A DNA stretch of 5,787 nt from CAZOGW01 sp964579415 (GCA_964579415.1 CAZOGW010000161.1:1-5787); one strand, 5' to 3'. Shown: positions 1 through 4,952, counted from the stretch's first letter. The notes: a model not told the origin generated them from the letters alone. Translations and numbers: made by a program.

Positions 1-252
1 TACGCCATCATCGTCGATCGGCGGGGGACGCTGCCGGAACTGGTGGCCCGGGTGGAACTGGCCGACGACGGCCTGGCGCCGCAGCGGGAACAGATCCGCG
101 CCCGCCTGGAGGCCCGCCTCGTCGAGACGACCCGTATCCGCATCCCCGTCGACGTCCGCGACGCCGGCACCATCCCCCGTCCCGAGATGGGGAAGGCCAA
201 GCGGGTCTTCTTCCAGGACAGCGACGAGGACCCTGTCCCTCCGGGTCGTTGA
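1..252 (+). CDS. Phenylacetate-CoA ligase-like AMP-forming enzyme, C-terminal fragment (5' end outside window)
   Basis: An open frame enters from the left edge and stops at TGA 250-252, giving the last 83 residues. The fragment begins YAIIVDRRGTLPELVARVEL and contains AGTIPRPEMGKAKRV at about residues 55-69. This matches the C-terminal subdomain of the PaaK branch of adenylate-forming enzymes (AMP-binding_C_2). There the domain opens with a strand reading roughly 'I.v.R.G.LdEL.V.VE' and ends with a 'GTLPRsEGKA.RV' segment that carries the lysine-bearing adenylation loop. Family members activate phenylacetate or other aryl/acyl acids to CoA thioesters in the cytosol through an acyl-AMP intermediate. 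The substrate cannot be told from this piece, because the acid-binding pocket and the A3/A5 motifs lie upstream. The tail after GKAKRV (about 14 residues, acidic then Pro-rich) looks unstructured. The family identity is fairly secure; the substrate is not. Confidence 0.82.
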   Translation, partial: YAIIVDRRGTLPELVARVELADDGLAPQREQIRARLEARLVETTRIRIPVDVRDAGTIPRPEMGKAKRVFFQDSDEDPVPPGR

Positions 253-300
253 TCGCCCGCTCAGGACGGGGCGACCCGATCCGGCTCATCCCCCGGGTCG
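242..300. terminator. Interlocking hairpins just after the CoA ligase stop; possible terminator
   Basis: One base past the TGA, TCGCCC (253-258) pairs with GGGCGA (269-274) across a 10-nt loop. Its right arm overlaps CGACCCG (272-278), which is complementary to CGGGTCG copies on both sides: 242-248 at the end of the coding region, and 294-300. Only one of these stems can form at a time. There is no T-tract, which is common for termination sites in high-GC actinobacteria. The role as a terminator is inferred from position. GC-rich sequence forms such stems easily by chance, so confidence is low. Confidence 0.3.
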
Positions 301-370
301 ATGACGCGCCTGTCGGGGCATCGGTCGAGAGGTAAACCGCTCCCACGCACGATCACGGATGGTGAGAGTT

Positions 371-386
371 TCCCGGATCACCGGGA
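371..386. terminator. Perfect 6-bp hairpin between convergent genes; candidate terminator of the M20 gene
   Basis: TCCCGG (371-376), loop ATCA (377-380), CCGGGA (381-386): a perfect inverted repeat with a tetraloop, extendable by G-T wobbles. On the minus strand it lies about 20 nt past the M20 stop codon, where a terminator would be expected, and it could also act on readthrough from the CoA ligase. No T-run follows on either strand, so it is not a canonical intrinsic terminator. On the plus strand its right arm shares bases with a G-quadruplex motif (383-400). Confidence 0.45.
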
Positions 387-400
387 GGGGGTGGGGTGGG
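383..400 (+). other. G-quadruplex-forming motif with single-nucleotide loops
   Basis: The plus strand reads GGGAGGGGGTGGGGTGGG: four G-runs of 3, 5, 4 and 3 separated by single bases (A, T, T). It fits the standard G3+ N1-7 pattern with the shortest possible loops, the arrangement usually associated with very stable parallel quadruplexes. It lies between two convergent genes. A plus-strand readthrough transcript from the CoA ligase would carry the G-rich RNA; the M20 transcript would carry the C-rich complement. The motif is seen directly; any folding or function is inference. Confidence 0.6.
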
Positions 401-406
401 TCTCCC

Positions 407-1762
407 TCAGCGCGGCCGGGGTGCCGAGGCGAACTTGTTGAAGAACTCGACCATCGCCACGACGGTCCTGCGGAACTCGTCGATGACGAGGCGCTCATTG
501 GGGGCATGGAGATTGCACAACATGTCTTCGGCGCCGAAGAGGAGTATCTCGGCGTCGGGGACGGCGGCCTGGAGCCCGCTGACCAGCGGGATGGCCCCGC
601 CGCTCCCGATCTCGATCGGCTCTTTCCCCCAGGCCTGGCGAAGCGCATCCCGTGCCGCGGCGTAGGCGGGCCCGTCGGTGGTGGTTTGGAACCCGTCGCC
701 GCTGCTGACCCGCTGGACGTCGAGGTCGATCCCGAACGGTCGCAGCGCCTCGAGGTGGCGCACCACGGCGTCCTGGGCCTCGCTTGCCTTCTGCTGGGGG
801 TGGACCCGGATGTTGATGAGAGCCTTGGCATGAGGAACCACGGCGAGTACCGCCCCTTCGGTGGCGGGCGCGTCGATGCCGACGATGGTGAGTGCCGGTC
901 TCGCCCACAGCCGGTCGGCGATGGTCCCGTCGCCGAACAACGGGATGCCGGGTGCCACATCGGCCATCTGGCGGTAACGCTGCTCGTCGATGGGTTGAGC
1001 TCCTCCCCAGGCCTCGCCCCGCAGGCCATCCACCGCCGGGTTGCCGTCCTCGTCGTGGAGCGTGGCGAGGGCGCGGATCAACGTGACGAGGGCGTCGGGA
1101 GCCGGTCCTCCGTATTCGCCGCTGTGTTTGGGCTCGGCGAGGGTGCGGACCTCGACGGTCACCTCGGTATCGCCGCGTAGCGCCGTGGTGAAGGTCGGCT
1201 CTCCGGGTCTGATGTTGCCCATGTCGGCGATGATCATGGCGTCGCAGGCGAAGCGGTCAGGGTCTGACGGCGGGTAGTAGTCGAAGGGGCTTCCGAACTC
1301 CTCCTGACCTTCGAAGACGATCTTGAGGTTGACGGGTGGCTTGCCGTCGAAGTACCGCAGCACCCCGATGTGGGCCATGAGGTTCGACTTGTCGTCTGCG
1401 ACGCCGCGCCCGTAGATGACGCCGTCTTCCTCGACGGGCTCGAAGGGAGGGCGCGTCCACAGTGACTCGTCCCCGGGTGGCTGCACGTCGTAGTGCGCGT
1501 AGAGCAGCACCGTGGGGGCGCCCGGAGGACCGGCGACCTCGGCGAAGACGATCGGCGACGTGTCGGCGAGATCGATGGTCTCGATCGCGGTCACCCCGAC
1601 ATCGCGGAGCAATCCCACCACGAAGTCGTGGGCCTCGATGACCCTCTCCGGCGGGTAGCCGGGAAAGGCGATCGACGGGATGGCGGTGAGGTGCTTGAGG
1701 TCGTCGATGAGGCCGGGGAGGAGGGCGTCGACCCTTGCTCTGACGGCAGTCTCCGTGGTCAT
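407..1762 (-). CDS. M20 family zinc metallopeptidase (dipeptidase/ArgE/DapE/carnosinase type)
   Basis: A complete 451-residue cytosolic peptidase, the usual length for M20 dipeptidases. The metal site is intact. H90 and D92 lie in YAHYDVQPPGD, the bridging aspartate is D123 in YGRGVADDKSNL, the general base E154 and ligand E155 lie in EGQEEFGS, D180 is in IIADMGN, and the last ligand H419 is in CNLHAPNE. H213 in PKHSGEYGG matches the lid/dimerisation-domain histidine that reaches into the partner's active site. The family hydrolyses dipeptides or N-acylated amino acids with two zinc ions; the exact substrate is not determined. One small oddity is that the usual DDKG is DDKS here (S126). The start at ATG 1760-1762 is supported by a strong GAGGAGGT Shine-Dalgarno sequence 6 nt upstream. 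The gene is divergent from the M23 gene and has no operon partner in view. The family call is firm. Confidence 0.95.
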   Translation of the reverse strand: MTTETAVRARVDALLPGLIDDLKHLTAIPSIAFPGYPPERVIEAHDFVVGLLRDVGVTAIETIDLADTSPIVFAEVAGPPGAPTVLLYAHYDVQPPGDESLWTRPPFEPVEEDGVIYGRGVADDKSNLMAHIGVLRYFDGKPPVNLKIVFEGQEEFGSPFDYYPPSDPDRFACDAMIIADMGNIRPGEPTFTTALRGDTEVTVEVRTLAEPKHSGEYGGPAPDALVTLIRALATLHDEDGNPAVDGLRGEAWGGAQPIDEQRYRQMADVAPGIPLFGDGTIADRLWARPALTIVGIDAPATEGAVLAVVPHAKALINIRVHPQQKASEAQDAVVRHLEALRPFGIDLDVQRVSSGDGFQTTTDGPAYAAARDALRQAWGKEPIEIGSGGAIPLVSGLQAAVPDAEILLFGAEDMLCNLHAPNERLVIDEFRRTVVAMVEFFNKFASAPRPR

Positions 1763-1768
1763 GTGCGC

Positions 1769-1776
1769 ACCTCCTC
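1769..1776 (-). promoter_or_regulatory. Strong Shine-Dalgarno sequence of the M20 peptidase
   Basis: On the minus strand GAGGAGGT ends 6 nt before the ATG. This is the only near-consensus ribosome binding site in the window and it fixes the start of the M20 gene. Most of the other starts here look leaderless or weak. Confidence 0.85.
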
Positions 1777-1798
1777 GAACCGACTGTCCTTCCCGGTG

Positions 1799-1804
1799 AG
1801 TCTA
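1799..1804 (-). promoter_or_regulatory. Candidate -10 box of the M20 peptidase
   Basis: On the minus strand TAGACT fits the actinobacterial TANNNT -10 pattern. It would start transcription near 1792 and leave a leader of about 30 nt that contains the Shine-Dalgarno sequence. No convincing -35 hexamer is seen about 17 bp further upstream. Confidence 0.35.
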
Positions 1805-1876
1805 TCCGGCCGGTCTGGGCTTGGTCTCGCTGCACACACCTGCTCCGCAGACCCCGAGCCCGGCGACAGCCAGGGT

Positions 1877-1882
1877 TAATGT
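1877..1882 (+). promoter_or_regulatory. Candidate -10 box of the M23 peptidase (near-leaderless)
   Basis: TAATGT fits TANNNT and ends 9 nt before the ATG at 1892, which would give a leader of only a few bases. It lies in the AT-richest spot of an otherwise GC-rich gap. No clear -35 box is visible. The only SD-like bases, GGTGA at 1884-1888, are too close to the ATG (3 nt) to work well. Confidence 0.3.
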
Positions 1883-1891
1883 CGGTGACAC

Positions 1892-2587
1892 ATGGACGGC
1901 GGGCGCGACGAACATGTGGTGGTCGACTTCCCGCTGCGGGGGGAGGGGTGGATGGCTGTCACCAGTCCCGGCGACCGCATCCCCAGCCACGGCACCGACA
2001 TGTTGGGGCAGCGGTACGCCTACGACTTCCTCAAGGTGGACGATCGCCGCGCTCTCCGTTTCCACCCGGCGTCGACGCTGCGGACCCTGGTTCTCGGGGT
2101 GCCGACCCGGGAGTGTTACGCCTGGGGGGAGCCGGTCCACAGCCCGCTCGACGGCGAGGTGGTGGCCGCCGCCGACGGCGTTGCCGAGCCGGGGCGGGTC
2201 CATCCGGTGCGCGAGCTGGCCCGGGCCCTGTGGACCGGGTGGACGTTCCGGCCCTCCCGCCTGCCCCGGGTGTTGGGCAACCACGTGGTTATCCGCAGCG
2301 GCGGCGTCTACGCCGGTTTCGTGCATCTCGCCCCAGGATCGGTGGCGGTGACGGCGGGTCACGCCGTCACCGCGGGCGACGTCATCGGCCGCGTCGGTCA
2401 CACCGGGAACTCGACGTCGCCGCATCTCCACTTCCAGCTCATGGACGGGCCCGATCCGCTGACCGCGCAGGGTGTCCCCTGCGCCTTCCGCAAGTACGAG
2501 GTGCTCGGCGAGGACGGATGGGAGCGGGTGGTGGACGGCGTCCCCCGCCGCGGTGAGCGCCTCCGCTCCGTCGAGGCTCCTCAGTAG
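1892..2587 (+). CDS. M23 family (LytM-fold) metallopeptidase, no signal peptide, variant metal site
   Basis: A 231-residue protein with a C-terminal peptidase M23 domain. The diagnostic HxH is H178/H180 in STSPHLHFQLMDG, preceded by the glycine-rich GDVIGRVGHTGN (about 162-173). H145 in YAGFVHLAPGS matches the second catalytic histidine, and PVHSPLDGEVVAAADG (81-96) is the first core strand pair. The first metal ligands are probably H33 (PSHGTD) and D45 (QRYAYDF), much further apart than the usual HxxxD. Classical M23 enzymes cut peptidoglycan cross-bridges or stem peptides outside the membrane. This protein has no signal peptide or membrane segment, so its location and substrate are open. 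The start is well fixed: an in-frame TGA at 1886-1888 leaves ATG 1892 as the first usable codon. The 3' end overlaps the convergent DUF1801 gene by 7 nt. The family call is strong; a role in wall hydrolysis is inference. Confidence 0.9.
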   Translation: MDGGRDEHVVVDFPLRGEGWMAVTSPGDRIPSHGTDMLGQRYAYDFLKVDDRRALRFHPASTLRTLVLGVPTRECYAWGEPVHSPLDGEVVAAADGVAEPGRVHPVRELARALWTGWTFRPSRLPRVLGNHVVIRSGGVYAGFVHLAPGSVAVTAGHAVTAGDVIGRVGHTGNSTSPHLHFQLMDGPDPLTAQGVPCAFRKYEVLGEDGWERVVDGVPRRGERLRSVEAPQ

Positions 2588-3159
2588 CGCGTGGTCTTGA
2601 CCGGGTTCCCCGCTCCGTCGTAGCTGGTCCAGGTGCCGACCTGCTCGCCGTGTGAGAACTTGCCGGTGCGCAGCAGGGTGCCGTCGCGGCGGAACCACTT
2701 CCAGTTGCCGTGGAGCTTGCCGTCGCGCATCTGCCCTACCGCTTTGAGTTGCCCGTCGTCGTAGTACTCGGTGCGGCGCCCGTTGTCGACGGCGGCCAAC
2801 TCGGCGAGGCGCAGCTTGACGAGTTGCCGCAGCAGGCCCTTGGGGAGACGCTGGTCGAAACCGAAGCGGATGCCGCCTTTGGACCTCTCGTAGGCGTCGA
2901 GAAGGTCCCCGGCCTCCGCAACCACATCCCCGCTCATCGGGTAATAGCCGCAGTGATCACGCGAAGCTGCGTAGCCGGCGACTGCCTTGCCGTCCAGCAC
3001 CAAGGCGGGCATGCCGTACCGGATCGCCTCGTCGGCGTGGGGGAGGATGGACCGCAACGTCTGGCGCACCCGTTCCAGGGCGACCCGCTGCTCGTCGGTG
3101 AGCCCGGCGAGATAGGCATCGATCGCCGCCGATCCCTCATCAGGTGACGTGCCGGTCAT
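2581..3159 (-). CDS. DUF1801 domain protein with C-terminal MORN_2 repeats
   Basis: 192 residues from the ATG at 3157-3159. Residues about 14-120 are a DUF1801 (YdhG-like) domain: helix YLAGLTDEQRVALERVRQ, then EAIRYGMPAL, the core HCGYYPMSG (69-77), and SKGGIRFGFDQRLPKGLLRQLVKLRLAE. Residues about 130-192 form roughly three 22-residue MORN_2 (YwqK-like) repeats with the Y-x-x-[DN]-G-x-L pattern: TEYYDDGQLKAVGQMRDGKLHG, then WKWFRRDGTLLRTGKFSHGEQVG, then WTSYDGAGNPVKTTRY. Neither domain has a well-defined biochemical role; 'antitoxin' labels on YwqK relatives come from polymorphic-toxin contexts that are absent here. A longer GTG start at 3186 (9 more residues) is possible. I prefer the ATG because it lies 6 nt after a TACCGT -10 box and the extra residues (MWRHHYRGP) are not domain-like. 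Probably cytosolic. Convergent with the M23 gene and divergent from the hydrolase. Confidence 0.88.
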   Translation of the reverse strand: MTGTSPDEGSAAIDAYLAGLTDEQRVALERVRQTLRSILPHADEAIRYGMPALVLDGKAVAGYAASRDHCGYYPMSGDVVAEAGDLLDAYERSKGGIRFGFDQRLPKGLLRQLVKLRLAELAAVDNGRRTEYYDDGQLKAVGQMRDGKLHGNWKWFRRDGTLLRTGKFSHGEQVGTWTSYDGAGNPVKTTRY

Positions 3160-3162
3160 CGG

Positions 3163-3184
3163 ACCACGGTAGTGGTGGCGCCAC
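3163..3184 (-). promoter_or_regulatory. Leaderless promoter and overlapping inverted repeats upstream of the DUF1801 gene
   Basis: On the minus strand TACCGT (plus coordinates 3166-3171) lies exactly 6 nt before the ATG, the geometry expected for a leaderless actinobacterial gene; no Shine-Dalgarno sequence is present. Two inverted repeats cover it: ACCAC-GGTA-GTGGT (3163-3176) and the 10-bp palindrome GTGGCGCCAC (3175-3184), which share bases. They could be an operator, but the -35 region is poor and the function is inferred. Confidence 0.4.
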
Positions 3185-3224
3185 ACTCAACTACGGTGAG
3201 GTGGCTGGCGGGCGGCGGCGTGTT

Positions 3225-3243
3225 CAGTAGCCAGTAGCCAGTA
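3225..3243. repeat. Heptamer tandem repeat CAGTAGC, 2.7 copies
   Basis: Exact units lie at 3225-3231 and 3232-3238, followed by the partial unit CAGTA at 3239-3243. The repeat lies in the 115-nt gap between two divergent genes, upstream of both starts. Its period of 7 and its perfect copies suggest replication slippage, or a short tandem repeat family that may recur elsewhere in the genome. Confidence 0.75.
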
Positions 3244-3274
3244 CAGGGCGGTCGTTGACCAGACGAGGCGATGG

Positions 3275-4054
3275 ATGAAGATTGAAGCGATTCTGCTGCC
3301 GGGGTCCGTGCGTCCGGGTGAGATCACCTACGCAGGACTGGTGGAGACGCTGGGCGACGATGTGGCGGCCCGGGTCAAGGAACTCGAGGTGTATACCACC
3401 GACCAGCCGCCTTCCGGGTACGGGATCGGCGTCGAGGTCGATGCCGCGGTGCGCGTTGCCGATAGGGCGGGTATCGACCAGTTCCACCTGGTCGGGTATT
3501 CGGCGGGTGGCGCCATCGCCGCCGCAGTGGTGTCCCGATACCCCGACCGTGTCCTCAGCCTGGCGCTGCTGGAACCCTCGTGGGTGGGCAACCGAGGTCT
3601 GAGCGACACCGAGCGGGACATATGGGAGGAATTGGAGCGCATCGCCGAACTCCCGCCCGACGAGATGATGGCTGCCTTCGCACCCATCCAGCTCGCCCCG
3701 GGGGTCGAACCGCCGGCTCCTCCACCCGGTCCCGCCCCGCCGTGGATGGCCCAGCGGCCGGCAGGAATCGCCGCCTTCATCTCGGCGGTGCGGAGCTTCG
3801 ACATCGACCCGGCAACGCTGGCGTCTTATACCCGCCCGGTGTATTACGCCCTGGGGGAGCTGAGCAGCCCCGGCTTCTACGGCGCCATGGCCCGGCGGCT
3901 GCGGGACGTGTTTGCCGACTACACCGTGGAGGTGTTCGCCGGGCGCCATCACTTCGACCCTCCCCATCGCGTCGAACCGGAACGAGTTGCCCGCTCCCTC
4001 CGTGCCCTGTGGCAACGCGCCTCCCCAGAGGCGACCGGTGCGAAAGGTCCTTAG
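3275..4054 (+). CDS. Alpha/beta hydrolase, substrate unknown
   Basis: 259 residues with an alpha/beta hydrolase fold. The nucleophile elbow is HLVGYSAGG (71-79, Ser76). The early strand is AILLPGSVRP (5-14), whose glycine-containing loop would form the oxyanion hole, and the catalytic His is H225 or H226 in FAGRHHFDPPHR. After the elbow, YPDRVLSLALLEPSW places E100 at the end of strand 6. The usual acid position after strand 7 reads YALGELSSP, with serine where GxxD is expected, so E100 is the better acid candidate. Residues about 105-175 form a helical cap with a Pro-rich stretch (PPAPPPGPAPP, 146-156). No signal peptide. Likely an esterase, lactonase or similar cytosolic hydrolase; the substrate cannot be read from sequence. 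ATG 3275 has GAGG 6 nt upstream; the nearby ATG at 3271 is out of frame. The gene stands alone, with the next gene 36 nt downstream under its own promoter. Confidence 0.9.
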   Translation: MKIEAILLPGSVRPGEITYAGLVETLGDDVAARVKELEVYTTDQPPSGYGIGVEVDAAVRVADRAGIDQFHLVGYSAGGAIAAAVVSRYPDRVLSLALLEPSWVGNRGLSDTERDIWEELERIAELPPDEMMAAFAPIQLAPGVEPPAPPPGPAPPWMAQRPAGIAAFISAVRSFDIDPATLASYTRPVYYALGELSSPGFYGAMARRLRDVFADYTVEVFAGRHHFDPPHRVEPERVARSLRALWQRASPEATGAKGP

Positions 4055-4082
4055 CGACAGGGGAGAGGCGCCGCCGTACGCT
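4054..4082 (+). promoter_or_regulatory. Promoter of the cytochrome b561 gene, overlapping the hydrolase stop codon
   Basis: GCGACA (4054-4059; matches the GACA of a -35 box) is followed by exactly 17 nt and then TACGCT (4077-4082; a TANNNT -10 box). Transcription would start around 4088-4091, at the GTG/ATG start codons, making a leaderless mRNA. This is the best-formed promoter in the window. The purine-rich GGGGAGAGG at 4060-4068 is about 20 nt from the start, too far to serve as a Shine-Dalgarno sequence. Confidence 0.5.
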
Positions 4083-4090
4083 GCACCGTG

Positions 4091-4639
4091 ATGCCGGCGC
4101 GCAACACGAGGACCTCTTTCGGGTGGGTGGCCATGGTGCTGCATTGGGCCACCGTCGGGCTGGTCGTCTTCCAGTTCGTCATCGGTGCCGGCGGCATCGA
4201 TGCCTTCGGCGACTTCGAGGACACCCACGCCACCGCCGGCGTCACCCTGCTGGTGCTCACCGTGTTCCGCTACATCTGGCGAAGGAATGTGCCGCTTCCG
4301 GACTGGCCGCCGCAGCTCGGCCCGATGCAACGTCGGCTGGTCCATCTGGTGGAGATGACGCTATATGCGATGCTCATCGCCAAGCCGGTCACCGGGCTGT
4401 TACTCCTCAGCGCCGACGGCGAAGAGGCCGCACTGTTCGGCGTCTTCGAGCTCCCGCAGTTGTGGCCGGAGGACTCCGACCACGAGGACTTCTTCGAGAG
4501 CGCCCACTTCCTCAGCGGAGTCGTGCTGCTCGCCGCCCTGGTCCTCCACGTCGGACTGGTGGTGAGCAAACGCCTGCTGTCGCGGATGGTGCCCGTCGGC
4601 GCAGCCGACCGATCAAATGCCGACCCCCAGCATCTCTAG
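4091..4639 (+). CDS. Cytochrome b561 family di-haem membrane protein
   Basis: 182 residues with four hydrophobic helices at about 13-32, 47-63, 85-106 and 137-157. Four histidines sit where bacterial cytochrome b561 (CybB type) has its haem b ligands: H18 in MVLHW, H46 in THATAG, H139 in FFESAH and H153 in LVLHVG. The 14-residue spacing of the last pair and the HxxxG context of the second fit the family. These proteins hold two b haems in the cytoplasmic membrane and pass electrons between quinol and other acceptors; superoxide-quinone oxidoreduction is reported for E. coli CybB. An acidic loop (PEDSDHEDFFES, about 126-137) precedes helix 4. The start may be ATG 4091 or the adjoining GTG 4088; both lie just behind the TACGCT -10 box. 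No electron-transfer partner gene is nearby, so its physiological partner is unknown. Confidence 0.92.
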   Translation: MPARNTRTSFGWVAMVLHWATVGLVVFQFVIGAGGIDAFGDFEDTHATAGVTLLVLTVFRYIWRRNVPLPDWPPQLGPMQRRLVHLVEMTLYAMLIAKPVTGLLLLSADGEEAALFGVFELPQLWPEDSDHEDFFESAHFLSGVVLLAALVLHVGLVVSKRLLSRMVPVGAADRSNADPQHL

Positions 4640-4645
4640 CCTGGG

Positions 4646-4667
4646 ATGTGCTACCATGTCGCACATG
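4646..4667 (+). promoter_or_regulatory. Toxin-antitoxin operator: inverted repeat spanning the -10 box and start codon
   Basis: ATGTGC (4646-4651) and GCACAT (4661-4666) form a perfect 6-bp inverted repeat with a 9-nt spacer. The spacer holds TACCAT (4652-4657), a TANNNT -10 box 7 nt before the ATG at 4665, so the mRNA is probably leaderless and the right arm includes the first two bases of the start codon. Phd/YefM-type antitoxins repress their own operon by binding palindromes at the promoter, and this repeat is the natural candidate. No good -35 box is seen. Confidence 0.6.
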
Positions 4668-4952
4668 GAAACCATCGGGGTTCGGGAGCTCAGGCGGGAC
4701 GCCAGCCGCTGGCTGGCTCGTGTCAGGGCAGGTGAGACGTTCCTGGTCACCGACCGCGGCCGCCCGGTGGCGCGCCTGTCACCGGTGCGAGAGGACGTGG
4801 GCTACAAGGCGCTCTTGTCTGAAGGCAGGATCGCTCCGGGTTCCGGACTCGACCTGGCGGAGGTGCTCGACAACCTGGACGCCGATATTCCGCCTGACCG
4901 GGGCCGGTCGGTCACCGAAGCCCTTCTGGAGCTGCGGGGGGACGAGCGATAG
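4665..4952 (+). CDS. Phd/YefM-type antitoxin of a type II toxin-antitoxin pair
   Basis: 95 residues opening METIGVRELRRDASRWLARVRAGETFLVTDRGRPVARLSPV, the classic N-terminal DNA-binding and dimerisation fold of the Phd/YefM antitoxins ('ElR...s..L..V..GE...vtdrGrPVA.L.P'). Residues about 45-95 lose that pattern and form the variable region expected to wrap the toxin. It probably neutralises the PIN toxin encoded directly after it and represses the operon. In-frame ATGs at 4617 and 4656 exist but are unlikely: 4656 falls inside the -10 box, and homology begins at METIG. They could be used only on readthrough mRNA from the cytochrome gene. The gap to that gene is 25 nt. The stop TAG (4950-4952) directly abuts the toxin ATG. 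The family call is strong; neutralisation of the neighbour is inferred from family and arrangement. Confidence 0.93.
   Translation: METIGVRELRRDASRWLARVRAGETFLVTDRGRPVARLSPVREDVGYKALLSEGRIAPGSGLDLAEVLDNLDADIPPDRGRSVTEALLELRGDER

Noticed and set aside
359..1180. A 273-codon plus-strand open frame over the M20 gene
   Set aside because: It is a mirror of M20 codons (acidic, Gly-rich); the minus-strand protein has the complete zinc site and a strong Shine-Dalgarno sequence.
2563..2620. An 11-bp direct repeat CCGCTCCGTCG (2563-2573 and 2610-2620) on either side of the convergent stop codons
   Set aside because: Several 11-mer matches are expected by chance in a GC-rich window of this size, and both copies are inside coding sequence.
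1802..2698. A 298-codon antisense open frame over the M23 gene
   Set aside because: No recognisable domain; the plus-strand M23 motifs (H33, H145, HxH 178/180) explain the region.
2581..3159. Reading the MORN_2 (YwqK-like) repeats as an antitoxin or immunity protein for the neighbouring M23 peptidase
   Set aside because: The genes are convergent and separately transcribed, the M23 protein has no toxin-delivery domains, and the antitoxin label on YwqK relatives comes from other contexts.
2581..3231. TCAGTAGC at both ends of the DUF1801 gene (2581-2588 and 3224-3231), as if a target-site duplication
   Set aside because: An 8-mer match is far too common to mean much; the left copy is made of overlapping stop codons, and no transposase or terminal inverted repeats are present.
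3224..4345. A 373-codon open frame antisense to the hydrolase and cytochrome genes
   Set aside because: The translation is low in recognisable motifs and rich in Gly, Arg and His; it is a complement-strand shadow of genes with intact catalytic and haem-binding residues.
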